A stretch of 64,000 nt of DNA from JAEYXS01 sp943367715 (GTDB lineage: Bacteria > Verrucomicrobiota > Verrucomicrobiia > Limisphaerales > JAEYXS01). The notes beneath the pieces were generated by a model, which was not told where the DNA came from, did not search any database, and worked only from the letters and a program-made list of their open reading frames with translations. Of the stretch, positions 1 through 9,000 are shown piece by piece. Location: assembly GCA_943367715.1 (NCBI GenBank), contig CALRJY020000016.1:1-64000 (forward strand), written 5' to 3'. Positions within the stretch are counted from its first letter, which is position 1. The number at the start of each line of letters is the position of its first letter. The position numbers and the translations under genes are program-made.

Positions 1-20
1 GGCATATGCGTCAAGTTAAG
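1..20 (+). repeat. Left terminal inverted repeat of the IS
   Basis: This stretch matches the reverse complement of 1583-1602 at 18 of 20 positions; the only differences are at positions 6 and 7. The transposase stop codon (16-18) falls inside it. Confidence 0.75.
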
Positions 21-1350
21 CCAAGGCCTCCCAAGTTTGGGAGTAATTCTGTCGCGTGCGCCGGTCGTAGCAACAATAACGGACGAGGGTTTCGTACAGG
101 GTCCGGTTTTCGTGATGGCCCAAGGAGAGAGCACGTACGACGCGGATGAAACGTGCCGGACTTTTGGCGAGGAAGCCCATTAACTTCAACAGGCTGAGCC
201 GCCGGTCGTAATTTTTCCGTAAAGTCCGTTCCAAGGTGCCATAGGCCAGATTGGTGCAGGCGGTGATGAGCAACAGTCTGGCTTTGAGCAAAATGGCCAG
301 CTGGAGCTTGGAGACGCGGTGCAAGAGCGGGAACCGCAGGTGGCTCTTCCAGGCCTTGAAAATGATTTCCACACGCCACCGCAAGCCATAGATGGCCAGA
401 ACCTCCTTGAAGCTGGCTCGAGCCGCCGGAATGGTGGTGATGAAAATGGTCCAGTCCATCAATTCAAGGACGGCTTTGGAAGGCCGGTGGCCATGGGTTT
501 CTATTTTGGCTTTCCGGCGTCTGCGATTGGCGGTTTCAACGTCCACCGGGGCGCTCAGGAGGCGGACGCGGGTGCGGGCTTCATTGTTGAGCAGCACCTC
601 CAGGTCGAGCACACCCTGATGCGTGAGGAGCGCCCGCAAATCGATGGGCTGGCCGCTTTGGGGATCAAGGTAAACCGTCCCGGTCCGATGCCGGTAAATG
701 CAATCTGCCCCCGCCTCCCGGTGCCGTTGGATTTCATCCACGACGAGATAGCCACGGTCACGCAGCACCAGGTCGCCCTTCTGGAGGGCTAATTCCGGGG
801 CGGCGGCCTGGTCGTTTTTGCTATACGGATCGAGGGAGACGGCCAGCAGGCGGTGGTCGAGCAGGTTGTAAGTGGCCTGGATTCGCGCATTGCAAACACT
901 GGCGTGAGCATTGGCCACCCCGGAAAAATCGCCAAACAAATGGCCCGGCAGCTTGATGATCGTGCTGTCTTGCACCAGCACCCGGCGATGGTTGCGAAAG
1001 GCCACCGGGGCCGGACTCCCGGCCGCCTTCTGCCCCATCACCTTTTCCAAGAGCTGTTGCAGCAGGTCGGCAAAGGCCTGATTGAGGCGCAGACTGACCG
1101 CTTGCCGGGAGGGTGCCTGACCGGAGAGCGTCTGGATCTGTGCGGCCAAGTCATTGCAACTGGGCGATCCTTGCAGGCATTCGGCGCAGACGGAGGCCAG
1201 CAAACTGACGACCTCAATCTTGCGGGGCGTGCGGCGGGTGAACTTCACCTCTTTGGCCAACTGGCGGAGATCTGCTTCCGCCAAGAGCACCGTGCCGAGG
1301 GCAAGCTGTCCAACCGGGGCTGCTGCCGCAGTTTTTTTGACATTTACCAT
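16..1350 (-). CDS. IS4-family DDE transposase
   Basis: This 444-residue protein catalyses transposition of the element that carries it. Visible family marks are the first catalytic Asp region (VLVQDSTIIKLPG), the second Asp region (GDLVLRDRGYLV), and a complete YREK signature near the C-terminus in YGLRWRVEIIFKAWK (Y-x2-R-x3-E-x6-K), which is typical of IS4-group transposases. The length fits the family and no frameshift is seen, so the copy may be active. The ATG at 1348-1350 faces the passenger gene across 38 bp that hold a perfect palindrome. The stop codon lies in the left terminal repeat. Confidence 0.88.
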   Translation of the reverse strand: MVNVKKTAAAAPVGQLALGTVLLAEADLRQLAKEVKFTRRTPRKIEVVSLLASVCAECLQGSPSCNDLAAQIQTLSGQAPSRQAVSLRLNQAFADLLQQLLEKVMGQKAAGSPAPVAFRNHRRVLVQDSTIIKLPGHLFGDFSGVANAHASVCNARIQATYNLLDHRLLAVSLDPYSKNDQAAAPELALQKGDLVLRDRGYLVVDEIQRHREAGADCIYRHRTGTVYLDPQSGQPIDLRALLTHQGVLDLEVLLNNEARTRVRLLSAPVDVETANRRRRKAKIETHGHRPSKAVLELMDWTIFITTIPAARASFKEVLAIYGLRWRVEIIFKAWKSHLRFPLLHRVSKLQLAILLKARLLLITACTNLAYGTLERTLRKNYDRRLSLLKLMGFLAKSPARFIRVVRALSLGHHENRTLYETLVRYCCYDRRTRQNYSQTWEALA

Positions 1351-1352
1351 GC

Positions 1353-1370
1353 AATAGTATAAATACTATT
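1353..1370. promoter_or_regulatory. Perfect 18-bp palindrome in the divergent promoter region
   Basis: The site AATAGTAT-AA-ATACTATT is a perfect inverted repeat with a 2-bp centre. It sits 2 bp upstream of the transposase start and 18 bp upstream of the AbrB-like gene. It is the obvious candidate operator for the AbrB-like protein, which would repress both genes. The palindrome is seen directly; the role is inferred. Confidence 0.6.
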
Positions 1371-1388
1371 AAACAGGCAAATAAAATC

Positions 1389-1592
1389 ATGGGCCACAAA
1401 ATCAAAATCCAGCGGGTCGAGCGAGGGACGACAAAATCTTATTACGTAAACTTCCCGGCGGCACTGGCCGAGGCCACCCAAATCCAGAAAGGGGAGGAGT
1501 TGGAGTGGTTGATGGAAGATCGCAACACCTTCATCTTGCGCCGCGTAACCCCAAAAAAATCAGCGCTTAAGCAACGCAAGTCCTTAACTTGA
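1389..1592 (+). CDS. AbrB/SpoVT-like small DNA-binding protein, IS passenger
   Basis: The 67-residue product starts with a basic strand (GHKIKIQRVERGTTKSYYVN) followed by FPAALAEATQIQKGEELEW. This matches the swapped-hairpin AbrB fold (strand, 'P..l....i..Gd.l.w', strand) used by antitoxins and transition-state regulators. A Lys/Arg-rich tail follows. It is transcribed away from the transposase, and its stop codon (1590-1592) lies in the right terminal repeat, so it is physically part of the element. It may act as a transposition repressor through the palindrome at 1353-1370. No toxin gene is next to it. The fold call is fairly sure; the target is inferred. Confidence 0.7.
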   Translation: MGHKIKIQRVERGTTKSYYVNFPAALAEATQIQKGEELEWLMEDRNTFILRRVTPKKSALKQRKSLT

Positions 1593-1602
1593 CGCGCATG
1601 CC
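1583..1602 (-). repeat. Right terminal inverted repeat of the IS
   Basis: This is the inverted partner of 1-20 and contains the stop codon of the AbrB-like gene. Confidence 0.75.
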
Positions 1603-1816
1603 CTACAGGGCTTGGCTTTATTGCGGGCCGAAACCTAGGGCTTCGCCCGCTGGGGGCGGGCTCCTCCCTAGGCTGTAATATTTCGGGCCGTTGGCCCTGA
1701 GAGAATGAGGTGAATCGGGTCGTCGTTACGCGACTTGGTGACGAGGAGAGCGGTTATCCGTGGGTTCCCGTTGGTCACCCACGGCTACCATCGGGGCGTG
1801 CCTCTGGCACTGGGGA
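1600..1816. repeat. Intergenic palindromic repeat cluster, copy 1
   Basis: This non-coding stretch holds several small palindromes: gccct-ac-agggc at 1600-1611, a GC-rich hairpin with gcccgc/gcgggc arms inside cctagg repeats, and gggcc-gtt-ggccc. The part from 1713 to 1816 recurs at 4425-4530 in the same orientation, including 30 identical bases (1754-1783 and 4464-4493) whose ends cgtgggt/acccacg can pair. It behaves like a dispersed REP-type sequence, not a gene. Confidence 0.6.
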
Positions 1817-1840
1817 GAGGGAGGCAGGTTGAGGAGGGTG

Positions 1841-2224
1841 TTATGCACTATAATAGCTGAATCCAGTAAAACAGGCGCGCAATCCGGCGCGGAGAGCCTC
1901 CAACTGCGTTGAGTTCAAAGCAAATGTAATTTCCATCTGTGTGATGCCGTTCATCATCTGTGAACCTCGGTCGTTGAACCGTATGCGAACGCGGTCGGGG
2001 AGCAGTTCGAAAAACTCTATGCCGCCGTAGCCGGAGCGGGCTTGATCGTTTCGTTCAATGTAAACTTCCGCCATGCCGGTGCGATGATCCTGCTCGGTAA
2101 ACTTATGCGCACGCTGAAGTGTCAAGTAGTCTTGTAGGGCGAATTGCTGGTCGGCAAAGCCAACAAGTATATAATCGTCCATGTCTTCAACGCTCACATA
2201 AGCCGCGTGGAAATTGAGAGTCAC
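1841..2224 (-). CDS. Imm10-like protein of unknown role
   Basis: This 127-residue soluble protein starts with GTG. The central part (YLTLQRAHKFTEQDHRTG ... YIERNDQARSGYGGIEFFEL) resembles the Imm10 immunity-protein family, whose members carry a DQ.xSGYGGI-type motif. Imm10 proteins usually neutralise polymorphic toxins, but no toxin gene is visible here, so this would be an orphan immunity gene or a relative with another function. It is followed after 21 bp upstream by a small membrane-protein gene on the same strand, with which it may be co-transcribed. The family call is tentative. Confidence 0.5.
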   Translation of the reverse strand: MTLNFHAAYVSVEDMDDYILVGFADQQFALQDYLTLQRAHKFTEQDHRTGMAEVYIERNDQARSGYGGIEFFELLPDRVRIRFNDRGSQMMNGITQMEITFALNSTQLEALRAGLRACFTGFSYYSA

Positions 2225-2245
2225 AGGTGAAGGCAGCTTGGTGTT

Positions 2246-2599
2246 TTATACTCGATAACTTGGAGCGTCATTGGGGGCGGAGCGCTTTTGTGATCGATGC
2301 CAAACTCCACAAATCATTGCAGTGACAAGGATGATTGGCAGGCCCCCAACGAGAAAGCTGTAAACCGGCGAGGCGAATCCGACAACTCCGCAGACCAGGA
2401 TAACGACAGCAGCCTCAACGTAGGTCTTGTCAAAGGGAGTGCAGATGGTCGGTGTGATCATAAATGCCACGACCGTGGCGATGGCGATACGAGAAAACCA
2501 GGAACGACCTGCGGGGAGTTTGGTCTTCCAAACGACCAGCGCAAGGACAGGTAAACCAATCCCAATCGTCCAAGCAAAACTGTAGTAACTGATCGGCAT
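2246..2599 (-). CDS. Small membrane protein, unknown
   Basis: The 117-residue product has about four hydrophobic segments (around residues 8-24, 37-54, 61-78 and 81-98) and a polar, charged C-terminal tail, so it is probably an inner-membrane protein. The first segment starts right after the N-terminus, with no clear cleavage site. I do not recognise the family. It lies directly upstream of the Imm10-like gene on the same strand, 21 bp apart. Confidence 0.5.
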   Translation of the reverse strand: MPISYYSFAWTIGIGLPVLALVVWKTKLPAGRSWFSRIAIATVVAFMITPTICTPFDKTYVEAAVVILVCGVVGFASPVYSFLVGGLPIILVTAMICGVWHRSQKRSAPNDAPSYRV

Positions 2600-2827
2600 T
2601 AGTGTGGGTGCGAGCTAACAGGTGCTAAAGAGCAGGTTACGGTTCGATGCGGAAGTTGTTGGTCTGGAGATGTTCACCTTCACGGATTTAAGTTAATGAA
2701 CATGGGTGGGGTGTCGAGGGGAATGTGTTTTTGGGAAATGTAGAATTAAGAAGGGAGAATGAAGAAAGCCGGTTTAGTTAGAGCCTCGTCACCTCGGCTG
2801 CTACGAAATGAGGATTGAGGCTCGCTA

Positions 2828-3370
2828 CTAAGTTTTGGGGAAGGCGAGTTGCTGGGCGAAGGTGCGGACATCCGCGGGCCAGGCCGAGGTTGCTTTCGAG
2901 AAGCCGGTCTTGGAATCGGCGAAGAGATGGCGCAGTGCCTCTTCGTAACCGGGCAGGTTGCCGGCGATGGCGGTGATGAACCGGTAGCACGCTTCCTGGC
3001 GGTTTCTGGTGGCATCCTTTTCACCCGAGGTCCGCATGGCGTTCTCGACCAGCTTCCTGAGGGTGATCGAGGCGCCGCCGGGTTGAGTGCCCAGCCAGTC
3101 CCAGTGGCGGGGCAGCAGGGTGACTTCACGGCCGATCACGCCAAGTTTGGGGCGGCCTGGGCTGGGGCTTTCTGCCGGGGCGATGGATTTGGATTTGGAT
3201 GGGGTAGGGTCAAGGTCCAGATCGATTTGGCGTCCGGAAGATTCTTCAAAGACGAGGATGCGTGCGGACGCGGCTTTAGCCAGTTTGGCGGTCACCGCTG
3301 CGGTGACGGTGGTTTTTGAACCTTGGGAGAGCAGCGAACTGCCTGAGAACGCGATGAAAGTATCTGCCAT
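2828..3370 (-). CDS. DUF2239 family protein
   Basis: The 180-residue protein has the hallmarks of DUF2239: an N-terminal 'FIAFSGSSLLSQGS' strand, then ILVFEESSGRQIDLDLD, and the strongly conserved block GRPKLGVIGREVTLLPRHWDWL followed by TQPGGASITLRKLV. The length is close to the family norm. The function is unknown. It is predicted to be cytoplasmic, with no signal or membrane segment. The ATG is preceded by two copies of a TTACCCGGGTAA palindrome, so expression is probably under a dedicated repressor. No regulator gene is adjacent. Confidence 0.85.
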   Translation of the reverse strand: MADTFIAFSGSSLLSQGSKTTVTAAVTAKLAKAASARILVFEESSGRQIDLDLDPTPSKSKSIAPAESPSPGRPKLGVIGREVTLLPRHWDWLGTQPGGASITLRKLVENAMRTSGEKDATRNRQEACYRFITAIAGNLPGYEEALRHLFADSKTGFSKATSAWPADVRTFAQQLAFPKT

Positions 3371-3380
3371 AGGCGGGTTG

Positions 3381-3422
3381 TTTTACCCGGGTAAAATTAT
3401 ATGTCAATATTATCCGGGTAAA
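3381..3422. promoter_or_regulatory. Twin palindromic operators upstream of the DUF2239 gene
   Basis: A perfect 16-bp palindrome, TTTTACCCGGGTAAAA (3381-3396), is followed by a near-copy, TTATCCGGGTAA (3410-3421, one mismatched pair). Their centres are 27 bp apart and they lie 11-52 bp upstream of the start codon. This arrangement is typical of a repressor that binds two dimer sites. The sites are seen directly; the regulator is unknown. Confidence 0.6.
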
Positions 3423-4024
3423 ATTAATTACGCGAGGAGGAAGAAGGCACCAGTCAGGCGGGAATTATGGGCACTTCTTTTAACTTAGTTTAATTTTGGG
3501 GATTTATTGGGCCGCTAAAAATGTGAAAAAGACGAAAATCTTGGGCGGGATTTTCTTGGGGGCGAAGGGGTTGGGAGGGATGTCGCTGTGGGATAATTGA
3601 TTGTAGTGGTTTGAGTGGGTGGGATGTGGGATAGTGCGATTGCTGACAACTCGTTGTCGGTAAAGGAGAGGCTCAAGGAAGGTTGAGTTATGAATTATGA
3701 AGTATGAATTCAGAAGCAAACATCCCGAAATCCTCACGCCAATGGTTCATTGGAATTGTTTGGCATCCTTATGGAATCATTGCAGATATGTGTTGGTGTC
3801 GGGCGTATGGAACAGGGTCCGTAAGCCGGAGGGGGAACGGGACGTCGGTCGTCATAGGTTATGACCAGACCGGGGAATCTCTAGGTCGAAGTTCGACTGC
3901 CGTACCCACTGCGGGACCGGCCGGGAACTGAACAGGCGCTGAATTTGAACTCTCAATCGTAGGGAAGGAGAACACGATGCTTCACAGGGGTCGGATGGTT
4001 TCATTGTTCTTTGACATAGTTCTC

Positions 4025-4223
4025 GAGACTGTCTGAAAAGATATCTTGAGGTCGTCTGCTGGTCTAAACCGGTTAGGGCGTCGGCCGAAGTTCGGCTTCC
4101 CACTGGCTCGGTCGCGTATCTTTATTTGATATGCTCCCTCGCCACGCCTAGCCCCAGCCGGTTTGGACGAAGTTCGTCTTCCACCTGCGCAGCCGACCTC
4201 AACCCATCTTTCCAGACAGTCTC
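4025..4223. repeat. Imperfect inverted repeat with embedded hairpins
   Basis: The arms 4025-4059 and 4189-4223 match as inverted copies at 30 of 35 positions. The copies continue inward (an aaaccgg...aggcg block is shared), but one copy lacks the small hairpin present in the other. Two of the three GxCGAAGTTCGx'C palindromes lie between the arms. This looks like two head-to-head copies of one short mobile or REP-like unit. Confidence 0.6.
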
Positions 4224-4424
4224 CCTTCGTTGTGATGACGAGGGTTTTTGAAGTGGCTGGCGAGGGTTTGGTCCGGTGAGGGTGGACTGGTTGCTAAAGT
4301 ACCGCAGGACAGGATGCATCGGCGGAGTCACGCTGAACGGATCGGATGGGAAGGCGCGCTTCAAGGGAATGGTAGTTGCACTACGGGCTTATAGTTGAGG
4401 GGGTTAGTGTTGAGCGTGGGCATG

Positions 4425-4530
4425 AATCGGCCGTCGCTACGCGACTTGGGGTGGGGAGGACAATTATCCGTGGGTTCCCGTTGGTCACCCACGTCTACCA
4501 TCGTGTCGTGCCGCTGGCACTTTGGGAGGG
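4425..4530. repeat. Dispersed intergenic repeat, copy 2
   Basis: This stretch is homologous to 1713-1816 in the same orientation, with a 30-base identical core at 4464-4493 and scattered differences outside it. Confidence 0.65.
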
Positions 4531-4573
4531 GAATTGGTTTGGGACGGCGACACGCCGTCCCTCCCGTGTGGGG

Positions 4574-4604
4574 AAAGAAAAAAGGCCGACTTGCGTCGGC
4601 CTTT
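4574..4604 (-). terminator. Rho-independent terminator of the aminotransferase gene
   Basis: A hairpin with perfect 10-bp arms (aaaggccgac / gtcggccttt, loop ttgc, 4581-4604) is followed on the minus strand by a T-rich run. It lies 30 bp past the aminotransferase stop codon. Confidence 0.8.
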
Positions 4605-4633
4605 CGTGAGAGTGGGTTGAGGGCTGAACGGGT

Positions 4634-5809
4634 TTACTTGTTCAGGCCTTTGACGAACTTTTCCAGACGATCCAGGCCTTTCTCGATGTTGGCGAGGCTG
4701 GTGGCGTAGCTGATGCGGAGGTAGTCGTCGGCGCCGAAGGCGATGCCGGGGACGGCGGCGACTTTTTCCTGTTCGAGCAAGCGCGCGCAGAAGTCAGCGG
4801 ACTTCAGGCCGACTTGCGAGATGTTCGGGAAGAGGTAGAACGCGCCCTTGGAGTTCACGCAGGAGATGCCGGGGATGCTGTTGAGCTTCTGGAAGGCGTA
4901 GGTGCGGCGCTTGGCGTATTCGGCGAGCCACTTGGGCAAATGGTCTTGCGGTCCGGTCAACGCGGCCACGCCGCCTTTTTGGGCGAAGGAGGTCGGGTTG
5001 CTGGTGCTGTGGCTCTGGATGGCGTCGATGGCCTTGGCGATCGGTTCCGGAGCGGCGAGGAAGCCTAAGCGCCAACCGGTCATGGACCAGGCCTTCGCAA
5101 AGCCGTGGACGATGATGGTGTGGTCCTTGTGTGCCTGCGAGAAGCTGGCGACGGACTTGTGCACGGCGCCATCGTAGAGGAGGTGTTCGTAGATCTCATC
5201 GCTCATGATGAGGACGCCTTTTTCCACGCAGATGTCACCGAGGGCCTTGACCTCTTCCGGCGTGTAAACGCTGCCGGTGGGGTTGCTCGGAGTAGTGAGG
5301 ATGAAGAGGCGGGTGCGCTCGGTGATGGCGGCGCGGAGTTGCGCAGGGGTGACCTTGAACTCGGTCTTGTCGGAGGTGTTGATGACGACGGGGGTCGCGC
5401 CGGCGAGCTTGGCCATCTCGGGATAGCTGAGCCAGTAGGGGGCGGGGATGATGACTTCATCGCCTTCTTCGCACGTGGCCAAAATGACGTTGTAGCAGGA
5501 GTGCTTGCCGCCGCAGCTCACGATGACTTGCGAGGGCTTGTAGGTGAGGCCGTTCTCGCGCTGGAACTTGTCGGCGATGGCCTGGCGGAGTTCGGGGATG
5601 CCGCTGCTGGGGGTGTACTTGGTGAAGCCATCAGCGAGGGCCTTGGAGCAGGCGTCCTTGATGTGTTGCGGGGTGTCAAAGTCGGGTTCACCGGCGCCGA
5701 AACCGACGACGTCTTCACCGGCGGCCTTCATGGCCTTGGCCTTGGAGTCAATAGCCAAGGTCAAAGATGGTGACAACGACGCGGCACGCTTCGAGATATG
5801 ATAGTTCAT
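4634..5809 (-). CDS. aspC: Aspartate aminotransferase (class I PLP aminotransferase)
   Basis: The 391-residue enzyme transfers the amino group between aspartate and 2-oxoglutarate, using PLP, in the cytoplasm. It has the full class I pattern: GAGEPDFDTP near residue 38, PSNPTG with the cofactor-binding Asn at 176, SDEIYEHL (Asp204, Tyr207), the Schiff-base Lys239 in HGFAKAWSMTGWRLGF, and a C-terminal Arg in LRISYATS. The length fits the Ib subgroup (AspB/AAT type), which in some bacteria also acts on prephenate. It has its own downstream terminator, so it is probably monocistronic. Confidence 0.9.
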   Translation of the reverse strand: MNYHISKRAASLSPSLTLAIDSKAKAMKAAGEDVVGFGAGEPDFDTPQHIKDACSKALADGFTKYTPSSGIPELRQAIADKFQRENGLTYKPSQVIVSCGGKHSCYNVILATCEEGDEVIIPAPYWLSYPEMAKLAGATPVVINTSDKTEFKVTPAQLRAAITERTRLFILTTPSNPTGSVYTPEEVKALGDICVEKGVLIMSDEIYEHLLYDGAVHKSVASFSQAHKDHTIIVHGFAKAWSMTGWRLGFLAAPEPIAKAIDAIQSHSTSNPTSFAQKGGVAALTGPQDHLPKWLAEYAKRRTYAFQKLNSIPGISCVNSKGAFYLFPNISQVGLKSADFCARLLEQEKVAAVPGIAFGADDYLRISYATSLANIEKGLDRLEKFVKGLNK

Positions 5810-6050
5810 AACAAAATCGAGCGGGAAGGATTAGCAACTGGGGAAGGGCGGGCAAGAACGAACTGCCGGGTCGGTTGCACCGACGAGCGAATATGGGGAA
5901 ACAGCAGACCGGGGCACCCTCATTCTCAATCCTTCTCCCGTGAGGGAGAAGGAGGAAAAGGTACAACATCGAGTGGGATAGAATCGAGGACGACGACGAG
6001 AACGCCCCGACCAAGAGGTGCGGGGTTCAGGACGATTACGAAAAGGGAAG

Positions 6051-9000
6051 TTACTGGGCAGGTCGGGACAGGACGCGGGCGAGGGCTTCTTCGAGTTGGG
6101 CCATGCGGACGGGTTTGACGAGGTGCTCGCTGAAGCCGGCTTCCTGGCATTTGCGGAGGTCTTCTTCCATGCCGTAGCCGCTGAGGGCGATGGCGGGAAA
6201 GGAACGGTGTTCCCGGAGTCGCGCGATGACTTCGTAGCCGGTGCCGTCGGGCAGGCCGAGATCGCTGATCAGGACGTCGAAAGGTTCTTTGGCGGCGGTA
6301 GCCAGAGCGGTGGCCACACGGTCGGCGATGCTGACGAGGTAGCCACGGCGTTGGAGCAAAATGCTGAGGGACTTGGCGGTGTCCGGGTGGTCTTCCACCA
6401 GCAAAATGCGCAGCGGGCGCGAGGAGGTGGGCGGCGAGGAGGAAGGGCCCGCGGGTTTCTGCGGAGCGTCTTTGGGCGAGGTCGATTCAGATTTTGAAGC
6501 GACCGCGAGGGGCAAGGACAAGGTGAAGGTGCTGCCGTGGCCGAGGCCCGGGCTTTTGGCGATCAGAGTGCCATGATGGGATTCCGCGATGGCGCGGCTT
6601 ATGGCCAGTCCAAGGCCCAGACCTCCGAACTGGCGGGTGATCTGGCGATCCCCTTGTTCAAAGGCCTTGAACAGCCTTTGCAAGTGTTCCGGGGCGATGC
6701 CTTTGCCGCTGTCCTGGACTTCAATGGTCAGGAGCTGGCCGTCATCATAGCTGCCGAGTTCTGCGCGGACGGTGATGTGGCCGCCTTCGGGAGTGAACTT
6801 GATGGCATTCTTGAGCAGGTTCCAGAGGATCTGGGTGATGCGCGCGCCATCCACCAAGATGGTTTGGTGGGGATTCGCGATCTCACGGGTCAACGTGAGC
6901 CGACGGGCCTTCAGCTCAAGCTGGCAGGTTTCAATGGCATCCTCGATGACCTGGCCGATGGAAATACGGGCCGGATGCAGCTCCAGTTTGCCGCGGCTGA
7001 TGCGGGTGAGGTCGAGGAGGTCATCGATCAGGCGGGCTTCGAGTTCGACGTTGCGCCGCATGGTTTCCAGATCGTGCAGGACGACCGGGGGCAGGGAGGC
7101 GTCTTCACACAGATTGGAGAGCAACGCCAGCACGGGCGTCAGGGGCGTGCGCAGTTCGTGGCTCAGCGCGGCAAGGAAATGATCCTTGGCGAGATTGGCT
7201 TGCTCGGCAGCGGCGCGGGCCACTTGTTCGGCCTGATAAGCTTGCGCGGTGTCCATGGCGGCAGCCGCCTGTGCCGCCACACCGACGATGATCTTTTCGT
7301 CGCGTTCGTTGAAAATGCCCGGCTCGGAATGACCGAAGAAGAGGCCGCCCAAAACCTTGCCCGACCGCGAAATCACGGGCACGGCCAGATAGCTGACCAC
7401 GGGTAGATGACCGGCAGGCATGCCATGATAGGGCGCATTGTGACCGAAGCGGCTGTCCTGCCGCACATCGTCGAGACGGATGACGCCTTCACCACGAAAC
7501 GTGGGTCCGAAAAGACCGGTAGCGCGGGGCATGGGGAACTTGGAAAAGGCCTCACGCGGCACGCCGGAGAGGGCGTAAAGCATATAGGACGCGCCCTTTT
7601 CATCGAGGACGTTGTAGAAGAAAGCGCCGAATTGCGCCCGGGTGATGCGCGTGCCGGCATCGGTGATCATCTGCACGATCTTGCCGACATCGAGTTCGGT
7701 GGCGAGCGCGCGGGCGACATCGTTAAGCTGTTCGGTGATGATGTATTCCTCACGCAGCGCTTCTTCGACATTCTTGCGCTCGGTGATGTCTTGAACGACA
7801 CCAATCATGCTCGTGACCTGGCCATCCTTGTCATAAACGCCCTGGCCGGTGGCGAGCACCCAGCAGCGTTCGCCAGAAGGCCGGTTCACCCGATACTCCA
7901 CACTGTAATCGGTCTTGGTGGCGAGGGCCTGCTCCACGGCGAGGCGTGCGCGTTCACGATCGTCCTTGTGCAGATACTCACGCAATTGCGTCCACGTGAC
8001 GGGTGTTTTGGGCGGCAAGCCGAAGATCTCATAACCGCGGGGACCGAAAATGACGATGTCATTATCGAGGCTCCAAGACCAGTTGCCCAACTTGCCGGCG
8101 GCCAGGGCGAGATCGAGCCGGGTGGCGCTTTCACGGATGGATTCTTCCGCCTGCTTGCGCTCGGTGATGTCTTCCACGACCCCGATGAACCGTCTGGGCT
8201 GGCCGCTGGCGTCCTTCAGCAAAGTGACAGTGATGCGGCTCCAAACCACGCGACCATCCTTGCACAGGTAGCGTTTCTCCAGGGCGTAATCGGGGATCTC
8301 ACCGGCGAGCAATTGACGCACTTTGGCGCTGGTGGCGGCACGGTCATCCGGATGCGTGATCTCCAGGAACGTGCGCTGGCACAGCTCTTCGGGGGTATAG
8401 CCCAGGATATCAGCCATCCGTTGGTTCACTTGCTCGAACTTGCCGTTCAATTCGGCCTGGGCCATGCCGACCGCCGCTTGATTGAAGGCCGTGCGCAACC
8501 TTGCTTCACTTTCGCGCAAGGCTTCCTGGGCGAGCACGTGCGCGGAGACATCGGTGAAATAGACGACGATGCCATACTCACCTTCCGGCAGGGTGGCACG
8601 ATGAATCTCCCAATCGTAATATTCCTTGCCCGGTCGATCAGCCCGGTCGGAGGAAAAGCCCACGCCAAAATAGGATTCACCCGTTTTTAAAGTGTGCTGA
8701 AATTGCTGCACCAATCCGTCCGCCGCTTCTTTGGGCCACAGAATATGGATGACCTCCACCCAATCGCGCCCGATCAGATCCGTCAAACCACCGAAAACCG
8801 GCAGGGCCTTGGGATTGATATGGCGGAACCGCAACTGGTGATCGAGCAGGTAAATGCCGACGGGGGACTGGTTGATGACGGTGGAAAACTGGGCGTGACT
8901 GGCTTGCAGCGCGGCTTCCGTTTTGCGGCGTTCGGTGATATCGCGGAAGCTCCAGACGCGGCCGACATTGCGTTCGCCGATGCGCTGGATCTTGGAGTAG

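Larger units (their letters stand above)
1..1602. mobile_element. IS4-type insertion sequence with AbrB-like passenger gene
   Basis: The element is bounded by imperfect 20-bp terminal inverted repeats (1-20 and 1583-1602, 18 of 20 matching; the inner 13 bp are identical). It holds two divergent genes, a DDE transposase on the minus strand and a small AbrB-like protein on the plus strand. Both stop codons lie inside the terminal repeats, so almost every base is used. The left boundary coincides with the window edge, so the true end and any target-site duplication cannot be checked. The right end abuts a small palindrome (gccct-ac-agggc, 1600-1611) that belongs to the intergenic repeat sequence next to it. 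Confidence 0.8.
3423..4573. other. Repeat-rich non-coding region
   Basis: About 1.15 kb without a convincing gene; the open frames present have no recognisable protein character. It contains a palindrome gacaac-tc-gttgtc (3645-3658), three 13-bp hairpins of the form GxCGAAGTTCGx'C (3885-3897, 4084-4096, 4166-4178), an imperfect inverted repeat pair (4025-4059 and 4189-4223), and a dispersed repeat (4425-4530). A 19-base AT-rich motif at 3689-3707 recurs exactly at 46233-46251. Confidence 0.6.

Noticed and set aside
4376..4709. Short plus-strand frames between the repeat region and the aminotransferase gene
   Set aside because: They lie on repeat sequence and the terminator; nothing protein-like is seen.
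7407..8690. A 427-codon open frame on the plus strand opposite the histidine kinase
   Set aside because: It mirrors the high-GC kinase gene and shows no protein-family features, while the minus strand has complete kinase motifs.
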